From assembly GCF_019393635.1 (NCBI RefSeq), contig NC_057861.1:381741315-381805314 (forward strand): a stretch of DNA of 64,000 nucleotides. The letters run 5' to 3'. This document shows, in pieces, positions 34,059-45,760 of this stretch; position 1 is the stretch's first letter; each line of letters begins with the position of its first letter. The notes beneath the pieces were generated by a model. That model saw only the letters and a list, made by a program, of their open reading frames with translations, had not been told where the DNA came from and searched no databases. Position numbers and translations under genes: made by a program. The stretch is from Dromiciops gliroides (taxonomy: Eukaryota > Chordata > Mammalia > Microbiotheria > Microbiotheriidae).

Positions 34059-34857
34059 TTGTTGTTCAGTCATTTTTCAGTCATGTCTGACTCTTCATGA
34101 CCCCATTTGGGATTTTCTTGGCAAAGATACTGGAGTGGTTAGCCATTTCCTTCTCTAGCTTATTTTACAGATGAGGAAACTGAGGCAAACAGGGTTGAGT
34201 GACTTGCCACGGGGCACACAGCTACCTGAGGCCAGATCTGAACTGTTAATATGAATGTATGGATCACCTGCATTTGATGGGGCTACCTTGTTATCCAAAT
34301 GGATTTTATCTAAAACTTCAGGCTGAACCAAGATAGCTAGCAGATAAGTCCCTATTTACTTCTTTCCCCAGGAGAGTAAACAAATCAAAATGCCCCTTTT
34401 GACTAAACTTCAACAGATAAGTCCCCATTCACTATCTTCTTTCCCCAAGAAAGTAAATAGATCTTATTGTTCTCCTTTACAAATATCTTGGCATTCTTGT
34501 CCTTGGTAAACTCTTCCTGTGCCTGTGTCTTTCAGCTGCCTTTTATAGTATTTGCTTTAGGTTAATTTGTATCATCCTAATAAAACTGACATTACCCCAT
34601 AACCAGCGAGCAAAGAAACCTTATATACCCTCAGAAAGAAGGGGTCTCTACATGATTCATGCCGCTTGTTCTTGGGACAAATAAACTGGCACTATGTTTT
34701 TCCTGTCTGTCTCAGATCCAGTTTCTCTGATCTGTTCATTATTATTATTTTTTTTTGTAGGAGACAGGCAATAAAAACTATATTTAATTTTCGACAGAAC
34801 TCAGGAATATGAGGCTTCCTGACTCTAACCCTAGTACTCTATCCACTGCATCACCTA
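34059..34857 (-). repeat. SINE with RTE-like tail, antisense, split by an LTR
   Basis: The tail is at the low end (gttgttgttcagtcattttt, catgtctgactcttcatgac) and the head at 34801-34857 (tactctatccactgcatcac). The two halves, 34059-34243 and 34797-34857, are continuous across a solo LTR. Confidence 0.75.
34244..34796 (+). mobile_element. Solo ERV LTR with TG...CA ends and 4 bp duplication
   Basis: The 553 bp block begins TGTTAATATG and ends TTTCGACA. It is flanked by GAAC at 34240-34243 and 34797-34800, and the host SINE is continuous across it. It has a TATA-like ttatata near 34621 and AATAAA near 34679. A 4 bp duplication is usual for class I (gamma-type) elements. No retroviral genes remain, so this is the product of LTR-LTR recombination. 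Confidence 0.85.
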
Positions 34858-34859
34858 AG

Positions 34860-36129
34860 GTTAAAGTTGTCTGTGGTGGCCTGGTCATTGATGGATGGAG
34901 CAAATGGTAGAGCTGAGTTTGAATGACTTCAAAATTTGGCCTCTTTCCACTAGAACATTAAATTGTAGAAAATTAAGGGCTTATTTTGCAACCAACTACT
35001 TTCTAAATAAGCAGAGTTGAGGTCTGAAAGAATAAAATAACACTGATTAAAACAGTACTGCTGAGAGGCCTCAAGGGTCTGATTTCACATTTCCTTTGGC
35101 CTTCTTTCTCTCCAGGCATTTGAGCATTCACATGTAAATCCCTTTTCTCTATTTATATTGCCTCTTCAGCCTCATCATTCTTGAAACAATTTTTGATAAT
35201 ATAAACACAATAAACCTACAGAAGTCTTTTTTTTTTCTTATCTGGGATGCCTCTTGAAATTTCAAACTAATCTTTAATATGCCTAATTTCTTCCCTTCCC
35301 CCAAACTCCACCCATTAAGAATGGTTTGATCATTGTGAAAAAAAGGAGTCCCTTGTGCTACTCTGAAAGAGTGTGTGATTTATAAGTTTTTAAAATCCTC
35401 CCAGCTCTGCTTATTTTGACAAAACTACTTAACACTCCAAGCAATGAACTACAAGGCATAAAAGTATAATCTGCAGAGAAAACCTTAATCCTCTACAGCA
35501 ACCTATTTGAATCTCCTTAAACACATTTCTATGTGTAGGCCTGGAGAATTAAGTCAATTGTTTGATCTGAGAAGAAAGGCAATTAGGACTCTCCCTTGAT
35601 CTTTCTGGATGAATTCTAGTCAGGGGCTGCTAGTATTCTCAACAGCTACATTGGAGACCCCTATTATTATAATAATAGAAGTATGCAGCAGAATCACTAC
35701 AGTTAAGGGCCTCTCAGCATTTCCATTATAAGTTGTTTTTCAGGGGGTCTCAAATCACGATGGGCCAATACTGAGAATACAAATTATTAACATACTTTCT
35801 TTTGAAACTCCATAAAAAATGTTTTCCCTTAAAGTGAACAATTTTAAAGCAGTAGAGCTAGGGAAACTGCAGAAAGGTGTGCATTGTAGATAGTAGAAGC
35901 CTTGGGGGTTTCAAAGTGACTGAGGTCACCTCAGGTGGATGCCTTTGAGAACCCATGGCTATACCAATGCTATCATGAATTAAATATCTAGACAGCAGAG
36001 TCTATCAAGGAAACATGGAGATCTGACTCTTTGATCAACTATAGCCCAGAATTATTTCAGTTCACCAGGTTGCTTTTCACTTCTTCCATCATCCTCAGAG
36101 ACCTTGGATGACACCTCTAAAATAGCTCC
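34860..36129. other. Apparently single-copy non-coding block
   Basis: No recognisable transposon or gene over ~1.2 kb, which is unusual in this repeat-rich interval. A candidate conserved non-coding stretch, but conservation cannot be judged here. Confidence 0.45.
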
Positions 36130-38865
36130 TTGACCTCTCAACCCAATGGTCAGCAGCTATTTCAATAATGTTCCCAGTCCAGCCTTGAATCCACCATCCC
36201 CTTCAACTGTTCCTACCCTGACCTACCAATACAGAAGAGTTCATGGGAGACAACATTCAAAGAAAAGAGATTATTATAATCCCTGGCCTCGGATATCCCT
36301 CCTCAAACTTCCAATGGCTTCCCTAGCCCCCTCCTTTCCCAGCTGAGAAACTTAATTCATATTTTATAGAAAAAAGTGAAGCCATCCATCATGAACTCCT
36401 ACTTTTCCCCCTTTCTCATCTCTTATCATTCATATTCCTTCTGCCACTTTCTCCTCCTTCACCTTTGTTTCCCATGATGAAATGGCTTTACTCCTTACCA
36501 AGGTTAACTCCTATACTTGTTCAAGTGATACCATTCCATCCCATCGCCTCCAACAGATTGGTCCCTCTGATGTAAGAGGCAAAAAGGGGTTAATAGAAAA
36601 ACCTAAGACCCAAGCTCTAATTCAGATATGAGCTCTAAGAGGGATTCAGACCCCAGTTAATGGACAACTTAAAGGTCAGGATGCTAAGTTCTCTTACCCA
36701 TAATAATCAGTACCCATAACAGGAACAGAGCGAGCTTGTCCATGAAGGCCTGAGACTATAACAATGATACATTGACAGGCTATAGAAACTCAAACTAGGG
36801 ACAAATGATAAATGAAGATGTTTTGAAACTAAGCATGGGAACCAGAAAGAGACATGCGCAGAAAAGGCCAAATTTGTCCCCAGATTCACCTTATGACTGT
36901 AAACCCCCAAAACACACTTCCATTGAAAAAGGTACCAACCTTGGGAGTTGGCTTAGGACCCCAGGAGCTCCAAATAAGGATAAGCCCTCTCCTGTACCTC
37001 CCAAAGGTGGAGATTATTATAATGAGACTGATAATCAATTTATCCATACCATAAATATAACTGTCTTTCCTTTCCTTATTCGACAGATACCTTTCTACTT
37101 TTCTGGTTCTCTCCCTGTGGTCACTCACAGCATTGCAATAAAACTTGAGAAACTGAGTCACTGAGTCTTATAATTCTTTTGGGACGACCCACGATCAATT
37201 TGATGCTAATTCCATCCCACATCACCTCTGTCATCCCCACTCTTTCACTTATTTTCAATCTCTCTTTCTCTCTAGTGGCTCATTTCCTACTACCTACGAA
37301 GATGCCCATGTCTCCCCTATCTTGAAAAAATCCCTTACTTTATCCTTTCATCCCTGCTATCATCCTCTATCTCTTCTGCCCTTTGTAGATAAACTCCTTG
37401 AAAAGGCCATCTACAATAGGCATGTCTACTTTCTTTCCTGTCACTCTCTCTGTAACTCATCACAATCTGGCTTCTGACCTTATCATTCCACCAAAATTGT
37501 CCTGTCCAAAGTTACTAATGATTTCTTCATTGTCAATGACCTTCTCGAATCTTATTCTTCTTGACTTCTTTGAAGCCTTTGACACTGCTTGTTATTCTTT
37601 CCTCATGGATATTCTCTTCTCCCTAGGTTTTCAGAATACCCCTCTCTCCTGCTTTTCCTCCTACCTATCTCATTACTCCTCTGTCTTCTTTGCTTCTCCA
37701 CATCACACTTTCTTCATAGGTATCCCTCAGAGTTCTGTCTAGGACCTTCTTCTTTTCTATCTCATCAGCTCCCATGGATTTATCTCTTATGCTGATGATT
37801 CTCAAATCTACCCATCCTGCCCAATCTCTCTGCTGACCTTCAATCTCATATCTCCAACTCCCTTTCAGACATCTTGAACTGGATATCCAGTATACATCTG
37901 AAACTCAGTATGTCCAAAACAGAATTAATTCTCTTTCCCCCTAAATCTTTCTCCCTGACTTTCTACCTTCCCTATTACTGTAGAGTACATACAACACCAT
38001 CCTCCCAGTCCCTCAGACACACATCCTAAGAGTCATCATGGATTCCTCACTATTCTCCCCCTCCTCCCCCACATCCAAGCTGTTATCAATTTCACCTTTG
38101 CAACATCTCTTGAATATGCCCCATTCTCTCCTCATACACTGCTACCACTCTAGTGAAGTTCCTCATCACCACATGCCTGAATTATTGAAATAGCTGCCCA
38201 AGTCTCTCCCTACTCCAATTCATTCTCCATTCACCTACTAAAAGGGTTTCCCTAAAGCATAGGTCTCATCATATTACCACTCCCTTCCCCCTACTCAATA
38301 AAATCCAGTAGTGGTTTCCTATTACCTCTGGGAATGAATACAAAATGCTCTGCTTGGCATTCAAAGCCTTTCATAAGCTAGCCCCTCCCTAACTTTCCAG
38401 TCTTCTCACACCTTACTCTTTCACATGTGCTCTTTGATCCAGTAACACTGGCTTTCTGGTTATTTAGTGAACAAGAAACTTCATCTCTTGGCTCAGGAAA
38501 TTTTCTCTGGCTGTTCCCCAAGCCTGGGACATTCTCCCTTCTCAACTCTTACCATTGACCTCTCTCATTTCCTCTAAGTCCCTACTAAAATTTCATCTTC
38601 TACAGGAAGTCTTAACCAACTCTTCCTTACCCAACCCCACCTTAATTCCAGTGCCTTCCCTCTATTAATTATTTCCTATTTATCCTGTATATAGCTTGTT
38701 TTGTATATATTTGTTTGCATGTGTTCTCTCCCTTTAGATTGTAAATTCTTTAAGGGCAGAGACCGTCTTTTGCCTCTTAGCACTTAGCACAGTGTTTGGC
38801 ACATAGAAGGTTCTTAGTAAATATTTATTGTTAGATTATATAAAAAGACACAAGCTAGGGATAAC
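36130..38865 (+). mobile_element. L2-type LINE, long remnant, split by an LTR
   Basis: Order from the left: pyrimidine-rich ORF upstream region, then reverse-transcriptase landmarks (ttgaagcctttgacactgct encoding a FDTA-like string, ggtatccctcagagttctgt, ttatgctgatgattctcaaa encoding the catalytic YADD-like site, ctgaaactcagtatgtccaa). A C-terminal region with aatacaaaatgctctgcttg follows. The 3' UTR is aagggcagagaccgtctttt to agtaaatatttattg. About 2 kb of the LINE is present, with many stops. Confidence 0.8.
36571..37224 (+). mobile_element. Solo ERV LTR inserted in the L2 LINE
   Basis: The 654 bp block starts TGTAAGAGGC and ends CCACATCA. CCTCTG at 36564-36569 (followed by one extra A) repeats at 37225-37230. 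Removing the block restores the L2 reading ggtccctctg then tcatccccactc. It has AATAAA near 37136 and a short U5. A 119-codon frame inside (36805-37164) is accidental: it spans the polyadenylation region. Confidence 0.75.
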
Positions 38866-39162
38866 TAATTTTTTTTAAGTTCTTAACAAAAGGAAACAAA
38901 ATGTGATCTGCAAGGAGGAATCAACAACTATGCTATCTTGTCAGTGGAAAAGAACCCTGAGATGACCCTGGAGGTTTGAATCTGGATATCAAAATAAATA
39001 TTTTTTAAAAATACTGCGAAAAAATACTTCTAGTGGACCAGTTTGCCTGTAGACAAAGGGGAGGCTTGAATATTTCTGGATGGATGGTATTTCTTTGAAC
39101 TCCTAGGCTTTTTGGCTTGCTGTAATGCATGATGCATATAAAAAGCCAATTTTCCTTTATAC

Positions 39163-39534
39163 TGTAATGATTGGAATGACGCCACCTGCTGGAGACTTAC
39201 TGTAGAAAAGCTCTGCCATGAGGTGAAGGTCTTTGAGGGCAAGACCATGCGTCTTTTCTTTGGTATCAGGAAGTGACATTTGCTTGTGGGAGGAAGAAGG
39301 GGGAGCCTGGTGCTCTGACTCACTCTCTCTTTCCTGAGGACTCTGGCGGAGAAGGGAGCTAGAAATGTGCTCTTCCTTTAATAGATAGATGAATGTAGGC
39401 CTTTCTCTCTCTCTACCAAATTCTTATTCTCCTTAATAAATGCTTAAAAGTCTAACTCTTGCTAAAGCTTATAATTTATTGGTGACCACTCATTAGATAT
39501 TTTAGACAGACTAGCTAGAATTTTAGCCTTAACA
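39163..39534 (+). mobile_element. Probable solo LTR (~370 bp)
   Basis: Starts TGTAATGATTGG and ends CCTTAACA. It has AATAAA near 39435 (ccttaataaatgc) followed by a ~95 bp U5-like end. The flanks do not give a clear duplication, so the call rests on ends and layout. Confidence 0.5.
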
Positions 39535-39642
39535 ATATATATTTATTAGGGCTGATAGACAATAGTAAAACTTATACTCATCAATGCATGTTACCAAACA
39601 TTATTGGTTATTCAATAATATAGACATTAAAACCTCTAAGAG

Positions 39643-39776
39643 GGGCAGCTAGATGGCGCAGTGGATAGAGCACCGGCCCTGGAGTCAGGAGTACCTGAGT
39701 TCAAATTCGGCCTCAGACACTTAACACTTACTAGCTGTGTGACCCTGGGCAAGTCACTTAACCCCATTGCCTCACT
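39643..39776 (+). repeat. tRNA-derived SINE with perfect 13 bp duplication
   Basis: Full-length copy. aaaacctctaaga at 39630-39642 and 39798-39810. Confidence 0.95.
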
Positions 39777-39999
39777 AAAAACAAAAAACAAAAAAACAAA
39801 ACCTCTAAGAACAAACCACTAACTTGATCACTAAAGGTCCCAGTAAACGTCTCCTACTGGTGACTATGACAAGGTTCTCTTGGAACCTTGACGCTGGAGA
39901 ACATGAAGTGGCATCCTTACAAGTATCTCAAGTGAACATGGGATGCTCACATTTCTTTTTATTCATTCATTCTTTCATTTGTTTGTTTATATTTGTTTA

Positions 40000-40120
40000 T
40001 TTATTTTTATGATTATGTAAAATGTTACCATACTTGCCATTTTGTACAAGAAAACTTGATTTTAAAAAAATGAAAGTGAAAAAATAGCATGCTTCAATCT
40101 GGAGGAGTCTGTCCTATTAT
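40000..40120 (-). mobile_element. L1 3' end fragment, antisense
   Basis: Reads gtacaagaaaacttgatttt and aaatagcatgcttcaatctg, matching the antisense L1 3' end at 27785. Confidence 0.5.
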
Positions 40121-41280
40121 CACCTAGTAGACTGATGGCTGAGGCCTCAGGTAGGTTTTTATAATTCTAGCTAAAGATGTTTACAAATTACATTTAAGTT
40201 CTGATTGATGATTGATTACCTAAGCTTATGATGAGAAGAAACAATCAAAACTTTAGCTTCCTGTCATTAGCAAGTGTTTACCAATTATTTACCAGACTTG
40301 GAACACACATGTGATTAGAATCTGTTTACCAAATCTGGGGGACATGCATATCAAAAGCTGTCTATAAGAATTGGGAGAAACATACATATTTGACAAACTA
40401 TATCACTCTAGTCCTTGACTTATTACAGGGTAAAAAAATACAACCAGTTTACATAACAAAATGGAGTCTTAAAACAAAATGGAGCCATTAAGTTAACATA
40501 CTTATTCCTATTATACTTGCCTACAGTACTGAGGGCTTCAGAGAAGCTGTATAGGCAGCTATGCAATATCTGATATTATAGTTATAAAGTGGTTAAATAT
40601 GTTTGTTTTTTTGTTTGTTTTTCCTATGAGCAAAGGACTACATACAGTTATGCTATGCTTATGTGACTAAAAACTAATGAAACTGGGGTTGGGAGCCTAA
40701 AAGATGGAGTTTTCGGGGTGCGGGGGGTGGTCGGGCAGAGAAGGGAGGGGGAGGTGAGAGCTAAGAGAGAGTCTGATTAATTAGGTCAATCAGCATTTAT
40801 TTAGGTTCTAGCTATATACTAAACGCCAGAAATACAATAAATGAAACAATTCCTACTCACAACTACCTGCAGGTATACCCCAAGGCTCTAACAGGAACCC
40901 TCTACTCTATGAGATGTCTTGGTGACCTTATCAGCTCACATGGGTCTAATTATCATACTGATGCTTATGATTTTCAATTATATATTTCTAGCTCTAGTCT
41001 CTATCTTGATTTCAAGTCTGACATCACCAACTACATACTGGACATTTTGGGCTAGATATTTCATAGACAATGGAACCACCATCCTTCAAGTCATCCAGGT
41101 GTGCAACCTTGAAGTCATTCTCAGTTTCTCACTGTCACACACACTAAATATTTAGTAGTTGCCTAGTTTTCTTGTTTTTATAAGGTATTTGTGGAGCTAG
41201 CTTGTGTTAGCATTCAAGATTCTCTACAATCTCATTCCAATTTAACTTTCCAGAATGATCAATCTGAGGTTAAAAGTTAA
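40121..41280. other. Unassigned non-coding sequence, possibly ERV-related in part
   Basis: Strings such as aacaaaatggagtcttaaaa and caaaatggagccattaagtt near 40460-40490 are of a kind often seen in retroviral LTR/leader sequence. No ends could be fixed. The G-rich patch at 40710-40760 is not explained. Confidence 0.35.
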
Positions 41281-41285
41281 TTTAG

Positions 41286-41421
41286 GGGGCAGCTAGGTGG
41301 CACAGTGGATAGAGCACCGGCCCTGGAGTCAGGAAGACCTGAGTTCAAATCCAGCCTCAGACACTTAACACTTACTAGCTGTGTGACCTTAGGCAAGTCA
41401 CTTAACCCCAATTACCTCACC
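41286..41421 (+). repeat. tRNA-derived SINE
   Basis: Full-length copy. The duplication is aaaagttaatttag (41272-41285) and aaaagttaacttag (41432-41445), one mismatch. Confidence 0.94.
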
Positions 41422-41459
41422 AAAAAAAAAAAAAAGTTAACTTAGGAGAAAAAAAACAA

Positions 41460-41700
41460 CAACTTTGCAACAAGTTCCTCTGATAAAGGTCTCATTTCCA
41501 AGATAGGTAAGAAAATTATCCAAATTTCTAAAAATAAGAGCCATTCCTTAAATCATAAATGGTCTAAAGATATGAATAGTTATTAAAGGAAGAAGCCCAA
41601 CATGTCTATAGACCCATGGGGAAAAAAACACCTCCAAATCACTAATTAGATAAATGCAAATAAAAATCTCTCATTAATCTTCATTCGGGTCAAACTGGAT
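41460..41700 (+). mobile_element. L1 ORF2 C-terminal fragment
   Basis: Reads cctctgataaaggtctcatt, tccaagataggtaagaaaat, gcaaataaaaatctctcatt, an L1 3' section. Confidence 0.65.
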
Positions 41701-43289
41701 TACTTACTGTCTCCTCCTCTAACAACGCATGAAATATATTCATCTTTCTCTTCCTTGCAGGCATCTCTACCTTATAACCCCTTGGGGTGGATGGTGTCAG
41801 AAAAGATCAGTACCTTTGGTGTGAGGGCTGCTAAGCCCTTTTCACGGGGACCTTCCTCCTTTGGTGTCTACATGATTTCCCTAACTCTCACCTGTGACTC
41901 CAAGAAGCTGTAGCATGCACAGTCACATCCTGGTAAACCATTTCAGGAGAGACTAAACCAGGCTGAAGAAACCCAGGGGTCTGAAACCTGTCAGTGAGTT
42001 AGTGGGGTGTCTATCCCAAGCATGTGAAGACTTCCCCTCATGGAATGGGCAGATGAGAACAACTCATTCCAACGACCATGACAACAGCTGAAGCAGTTGC
42101 TGTAGAGCTCTTAGAGCTTGCTTAGCCATTGAAGACATCCACTGCATCCTGAGCCATCACTAATCCTCTTGACTCTGAACTGACATTGGGCTGTGATGAC
42201 TCTGGAAGAGTGAGGCTGAAGACTCAATGCAATTCTGCCTCACTTTAAATCCAATTTATGTGGAAATCAAGACATCGCCCATACCATTTTAACCATTTTT
42301 TACCTTCCTCAGAGTCCTGTGGTGACAGGCAAGTGATGAAGCAGCAGGTGAGGATACAATGGGAGATGTAATCACAACCCAGGACACAGACAGCCCAGGC
42401 CATAGGGTCATTTTCTTACTGGAAGCAGAAGTGAGATTCAGCAGCCCCTTGAGTATCTGAGAAAGCTTTTAAAGACTGCACTGCTCAACTCCTGGAAGGG
42501 GGTAGAAAAACTGCCCTAAAAATTGTCTGCTTACCCAACCCTGGCCTGTTTACTGCAGCAGGCAGGGATCCCATCCTGTGGTTGAAAAAAATATATGCAA
42601 TAAGTTTTGCAAAGATGGTTCCACTCACCATTTGTACATGAAATGTGTGCACACTTATGGACAACACAAAATTCAGTAGATCTCAAAGCCAAACAGCTTT
42701 CGTTGCAAGAGAACTCAGAAAGTATCCCATGAAAATAGCAGCTGGGTGAAACAAAGCTGATAAATGAAGGCCAGCTTAATGAAGTCAGAGTTGGATGCAT
42801 TTTTCTGGAGTAGCCACAATGATGGGGAGTAATGTAAATCTGGTGTCAGTTTTGTAATCAGAACTAATAGAGCCAAGAAGTGTGTATGTCTTCCAAAGGA
42901 GAGGCTCACAACAATGTGATTGCCACTTGCAGAAAAGTGTCACACCATTATTATCAGTACATATGCTCCTACCATGATGAATGCTGATGAGGTCAAAGAA
43001 AAACTTAATGAAGACCTAGAGACCCTCATCACCAGTGGGTTGAAAGAGGGCCTGGGTGAGTTTAAGGCCAGAGTATGGAAAGACTATCAGACATGGAAGG
43101 GAGTCCTTGGGAGGAATGCAGTTGGAAATAGCAACAGCAATGGTCACTTACTACTGAAGAATTGTGTATGTTGTGACCTCATCACCAACACTGTCTTCCA
43201 TTTATCTAAATTCAATAAAACTGCATGAATGAACACTCAAAGCAAACATCAACACTTAATAGACTATGTCATTGTAAGAAGAAGAGTCT

Positions 43290-43423
43290 GGGGCAGCTAG
43301 GTGGCACAGTGGATAGAGCACCAGCCCTGGAATCAGGAGTACCTGAGTTCAAATCCGGCCTCAGATGCTTGACACTTACTAGCTGTGTGACCCTGGACAA
43401 GTCGCTTAACCCTCATTGTCCTG
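43290..43423 (+). repeat. tRNA-derived SINE inside the RTE-like LINE
   Basis: Full-length copy with a short A-tail. The duplication is unclear. Confidence 0.93.
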
Positions 43424-44304
43424 AAAAAAAAAAGTAGGCTTATCCTTCACCGGGAATGTGGTCATCTACTTGAGAGTCATTGTGGCTTCAGAAAGGGCCG
43501 AGGAATGGTCAATATGGTGCTCGACAACCCCATGAGAAATGCCATTGATCTAATGCCTTTTATACCATCAGTCATGACAGCTTGTAGAATATAATGGCAA
43601 AATTTGATTGCCTGGAGAAGTTCATCAGTATTGTACATCAGTGTGATGACAGTATGCCTGGATGGGGGTTCTGGATAATGGAAGATGCTCTTGTGATTTC
43701 CAAGTCACTAACGGTGAAGTAGGACTACATGCTTGCTCCCACACTTTTTAACATGTTTTCAGTGATCCTTCAAGGAGAACTACGAGGTCACCTAGGTCAG
43801 CTACCACACTGACAGTAAATTATTTAACTTGAAAAGGCTAAAAGGCAAGACTAGAATGGAGGGAGAGAATTGGTGTATGACTTTTTGTTCCCGGATGATT
43901 GCGCACTCAATGAGGCCTCTGAGGCTGATGCAACAAAGTATGGATTGATTCTCTACTGCTTGTGATAATTTTGGTTGAACAATTAACACCAAAAAATAGA
44001 GGTTCTCCACCAGACATTACCTCATTAACTATTCATGGAACCATGTTACAACAAATGGAGAAATTTTGAATGTTATAGATAAGTTCATTTACCTTGTCAG
44101 TATACTTTCCAGGAATGAACACATGGATTAATGCCAGAGTTAGGTCAGTATTTGGGAGGTTCTGAAGGAAAATATGGGAGAGAAATGTTAGAGTACCTAC
44201 TAAATTGAGGGTCTACAGAGTTGATGTGTTGACTTGATTGTTATATGCCTGTGTAATACCAACACTATGCCAGAAAACTGAATTACTTCTATTTGCATTG
44301 TCTT

Positions 44305-44450
44305 TTTTTTTTTTGGTAGGGCAATGAGGGTTAAGTGACTTGCTCAGGGTCACACAGATAGTAAAAGGCAAGTGTCTGAGATGGGATCTAAACTCAGGTC
44401 CTCTTGAATCCAGGGCCAGTGCTCTATCCACTGCGCCACCTAGCTGCCCC
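44305..44450 (-). repeat. tRNA-derived SINE with perfect 14 bp duplication
   Basis: Full-length antisense copy. atttgcattgtctt at 44291-44304 and 44452-44465, within the LINE reverse-transcriptase end. Confidence 0.95.
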
Positions 44451-44639
44451 CATTTGCATTGTCTTAAAAAGATTCTTAAGACTTGGCAAAATGAGGTACC
44501 AGACACTAAGGTTGTTTCTTGAGCTGAACTGTTCTTGAACTCAACTTGAACATAAAAAGAATTTTAGTTTTTTCTTTCTCTCCTTTCTTACTTAATCTAC
44601 TCTAAATTCATAGCATGATACCAAATGTAGACAGGGTAA

Positions 44640-44990
44640 ATCAATAAGCAATTTATTGAGCACTTACTATGTGTCATGGTCTGTGCAAAGTAATGAAGAA
44701 TCAACAGCAAAAACATGGTCCCTGCTTTCAAGGAGTTCACATTCTTTTTTTTTGGGGGGGTGGGGTGGGGGGTGCAATGAAGGTTAAGTGATTTGCCCAG
44801 GATCACACAACTAGTATCAAGTGTCCGAGGCCAAATTTGAACTCAGGTCCTCCTGAATCCAGAGCCAGTGCTTTATCCACTGTGCCACCTAGCTGCCCCT
44901 AAGGAACTCACATTCTAATGGAACATCTAATGGAGCAGACATCAAGCACCATTACGAACATGGAGAACAAGAAGGGTGGGAGCAACAAGG
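44640..44990 (+). repeat. Old dispersed repeat, split by a SINE
   Basis: Reads gagcacttactatgtgtcat, tccctgctttcaaggagttc, then acattctaatggaacatcta after the SINE. Same unknown class as 11900. Confidence 0.45.
44745..44899 (-). repeat. tRNA-derived SINE with G-rich tail segment
   Basis: Antisense copy. The tail side carries ggggggtggggtgggg between the T-run and the body. The duplication is aaggagttcacattc (44730-44744) and aaggaactcacattc (44901-44915). Confidence 0.92.
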
Positions 44991-45117
44991 AACACTCTCA
45001 CTGAAGGAACTAAAAAAAACCCAAAAACAAACCTAAACTAAACGATGGACAAACTGATCACAAGAACATAAATATTCATATAAGCCCAGCAAATGTGGTG
45101 ATTTGGGACAATTCTTT

Positions 45118-45290
45118 CTTTCTTTCTTTTTTTTTTTTTTTTGTTTTGTTTTTTGGTGGGGCAATGAGGGTTAAGTGACTTGCCCAGGGTCACACAGCTA
45201 GTAAGTGTCAAGCGTCTGAGGCCGGATTTGAACTCAGGTACTCCTGAATCCAGGGCTGGTGCTTTATCCACTGCGCCACCTAGCTGCCCC
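45118..45290 (-). repeat. tRNA-derived SINE with perfect 14 bp duplication
   Basis: Full-length antisense copy with a long T-rich tail. tgggacaattcttt at 45104-45117 and 45291-45304. Confidence 0.95.
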
Positions 45291-45339
45291 TGGGACAATT
45301 CTTTGTCTAATTCAACACCTGGTAATTATCTGGTAGAAA

Positions 45340-45760
45340 TTGTTAGTCTTTTTTAAGAGAACCAATGACATCATGGGGTGATGTTCTGACTCCCTTGAGT
45401 TGGATTTGTGAGGCAGAGTTGCACAGTCATCAGTCTCAGTCTCTCTTCTGGAGTCATTGAAGTCCATTGGCAAGTCAGGACAACTGATGCTGGCCTGGGA
45501 TGTGGTGAATGTCCAAGCTCTAAGTGCTTCAGGCCACCTGCTTCAGCCTCCTTCTTGGCAGTTGAAATAAAGTCTTCTCACCTGGCAATTCCAGCAGGCA
45601 GCAGGCAATCCCCCCACCAACTCACCTATGAACCTGTTGATTACCCTTGACCTGGTTCAGTCCATCTGCCAAGATGGTTTTATTGGCCATAGTTCATGCT
45701 ACAGTTTCTTAGAGCCACAGGAACTGAACTACCAAATCCAAACCTCAGAGACAATCTTTT
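45340..45760 (-). mobile_element. Short RTE-related element (non-autonomous copy), antisense
   Basis: In sense it starts cctgtggctctaagaaactg and ends ccatgatgtcattggttctc. It has the same structure as the copy at 24243, with no coding part. The 80-codon frame at 45408-45650 is not a gene. Confidence 0.65.

Larger units (their letters stand above)
41765..44520 (+). mobile_element. RTE-like LINE remnant, long, with two SINE insertions
   Basis: The front non-coding section (41765-42300: tgtgactccaagaagctgta, catccactgcatcctgagcc) is followed by the endonuclease N terminus (around 42530-42720; frame broken). Next comes a readable endonuclease stretch at 42920-43030 (HTIIISTYAPTMMNADEVKE), then reverse transcriptase sections at 43560-44200 (gttcccggatgattgcgcac encodes a DDC-like catalytic site, and tatgggagagaaatgttaga). 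It ends near 44520 with the C-terminal ILKTWQNEVPDT-like string. Many stops make it inactive. The clade is inferred. Confidence 0.75.

Noticed and set aside
36805..37164. 119-codon open frame
   Set aside because: Lies inside a solo LTR and spans its polyadenylation region; no domain or conserved context.
37398..37742. 114-codon RT-like frame as a domesticated gene
   Set aside because: Frame is interrupted on both sides within an L2-type LINE; nothing suggests retention.
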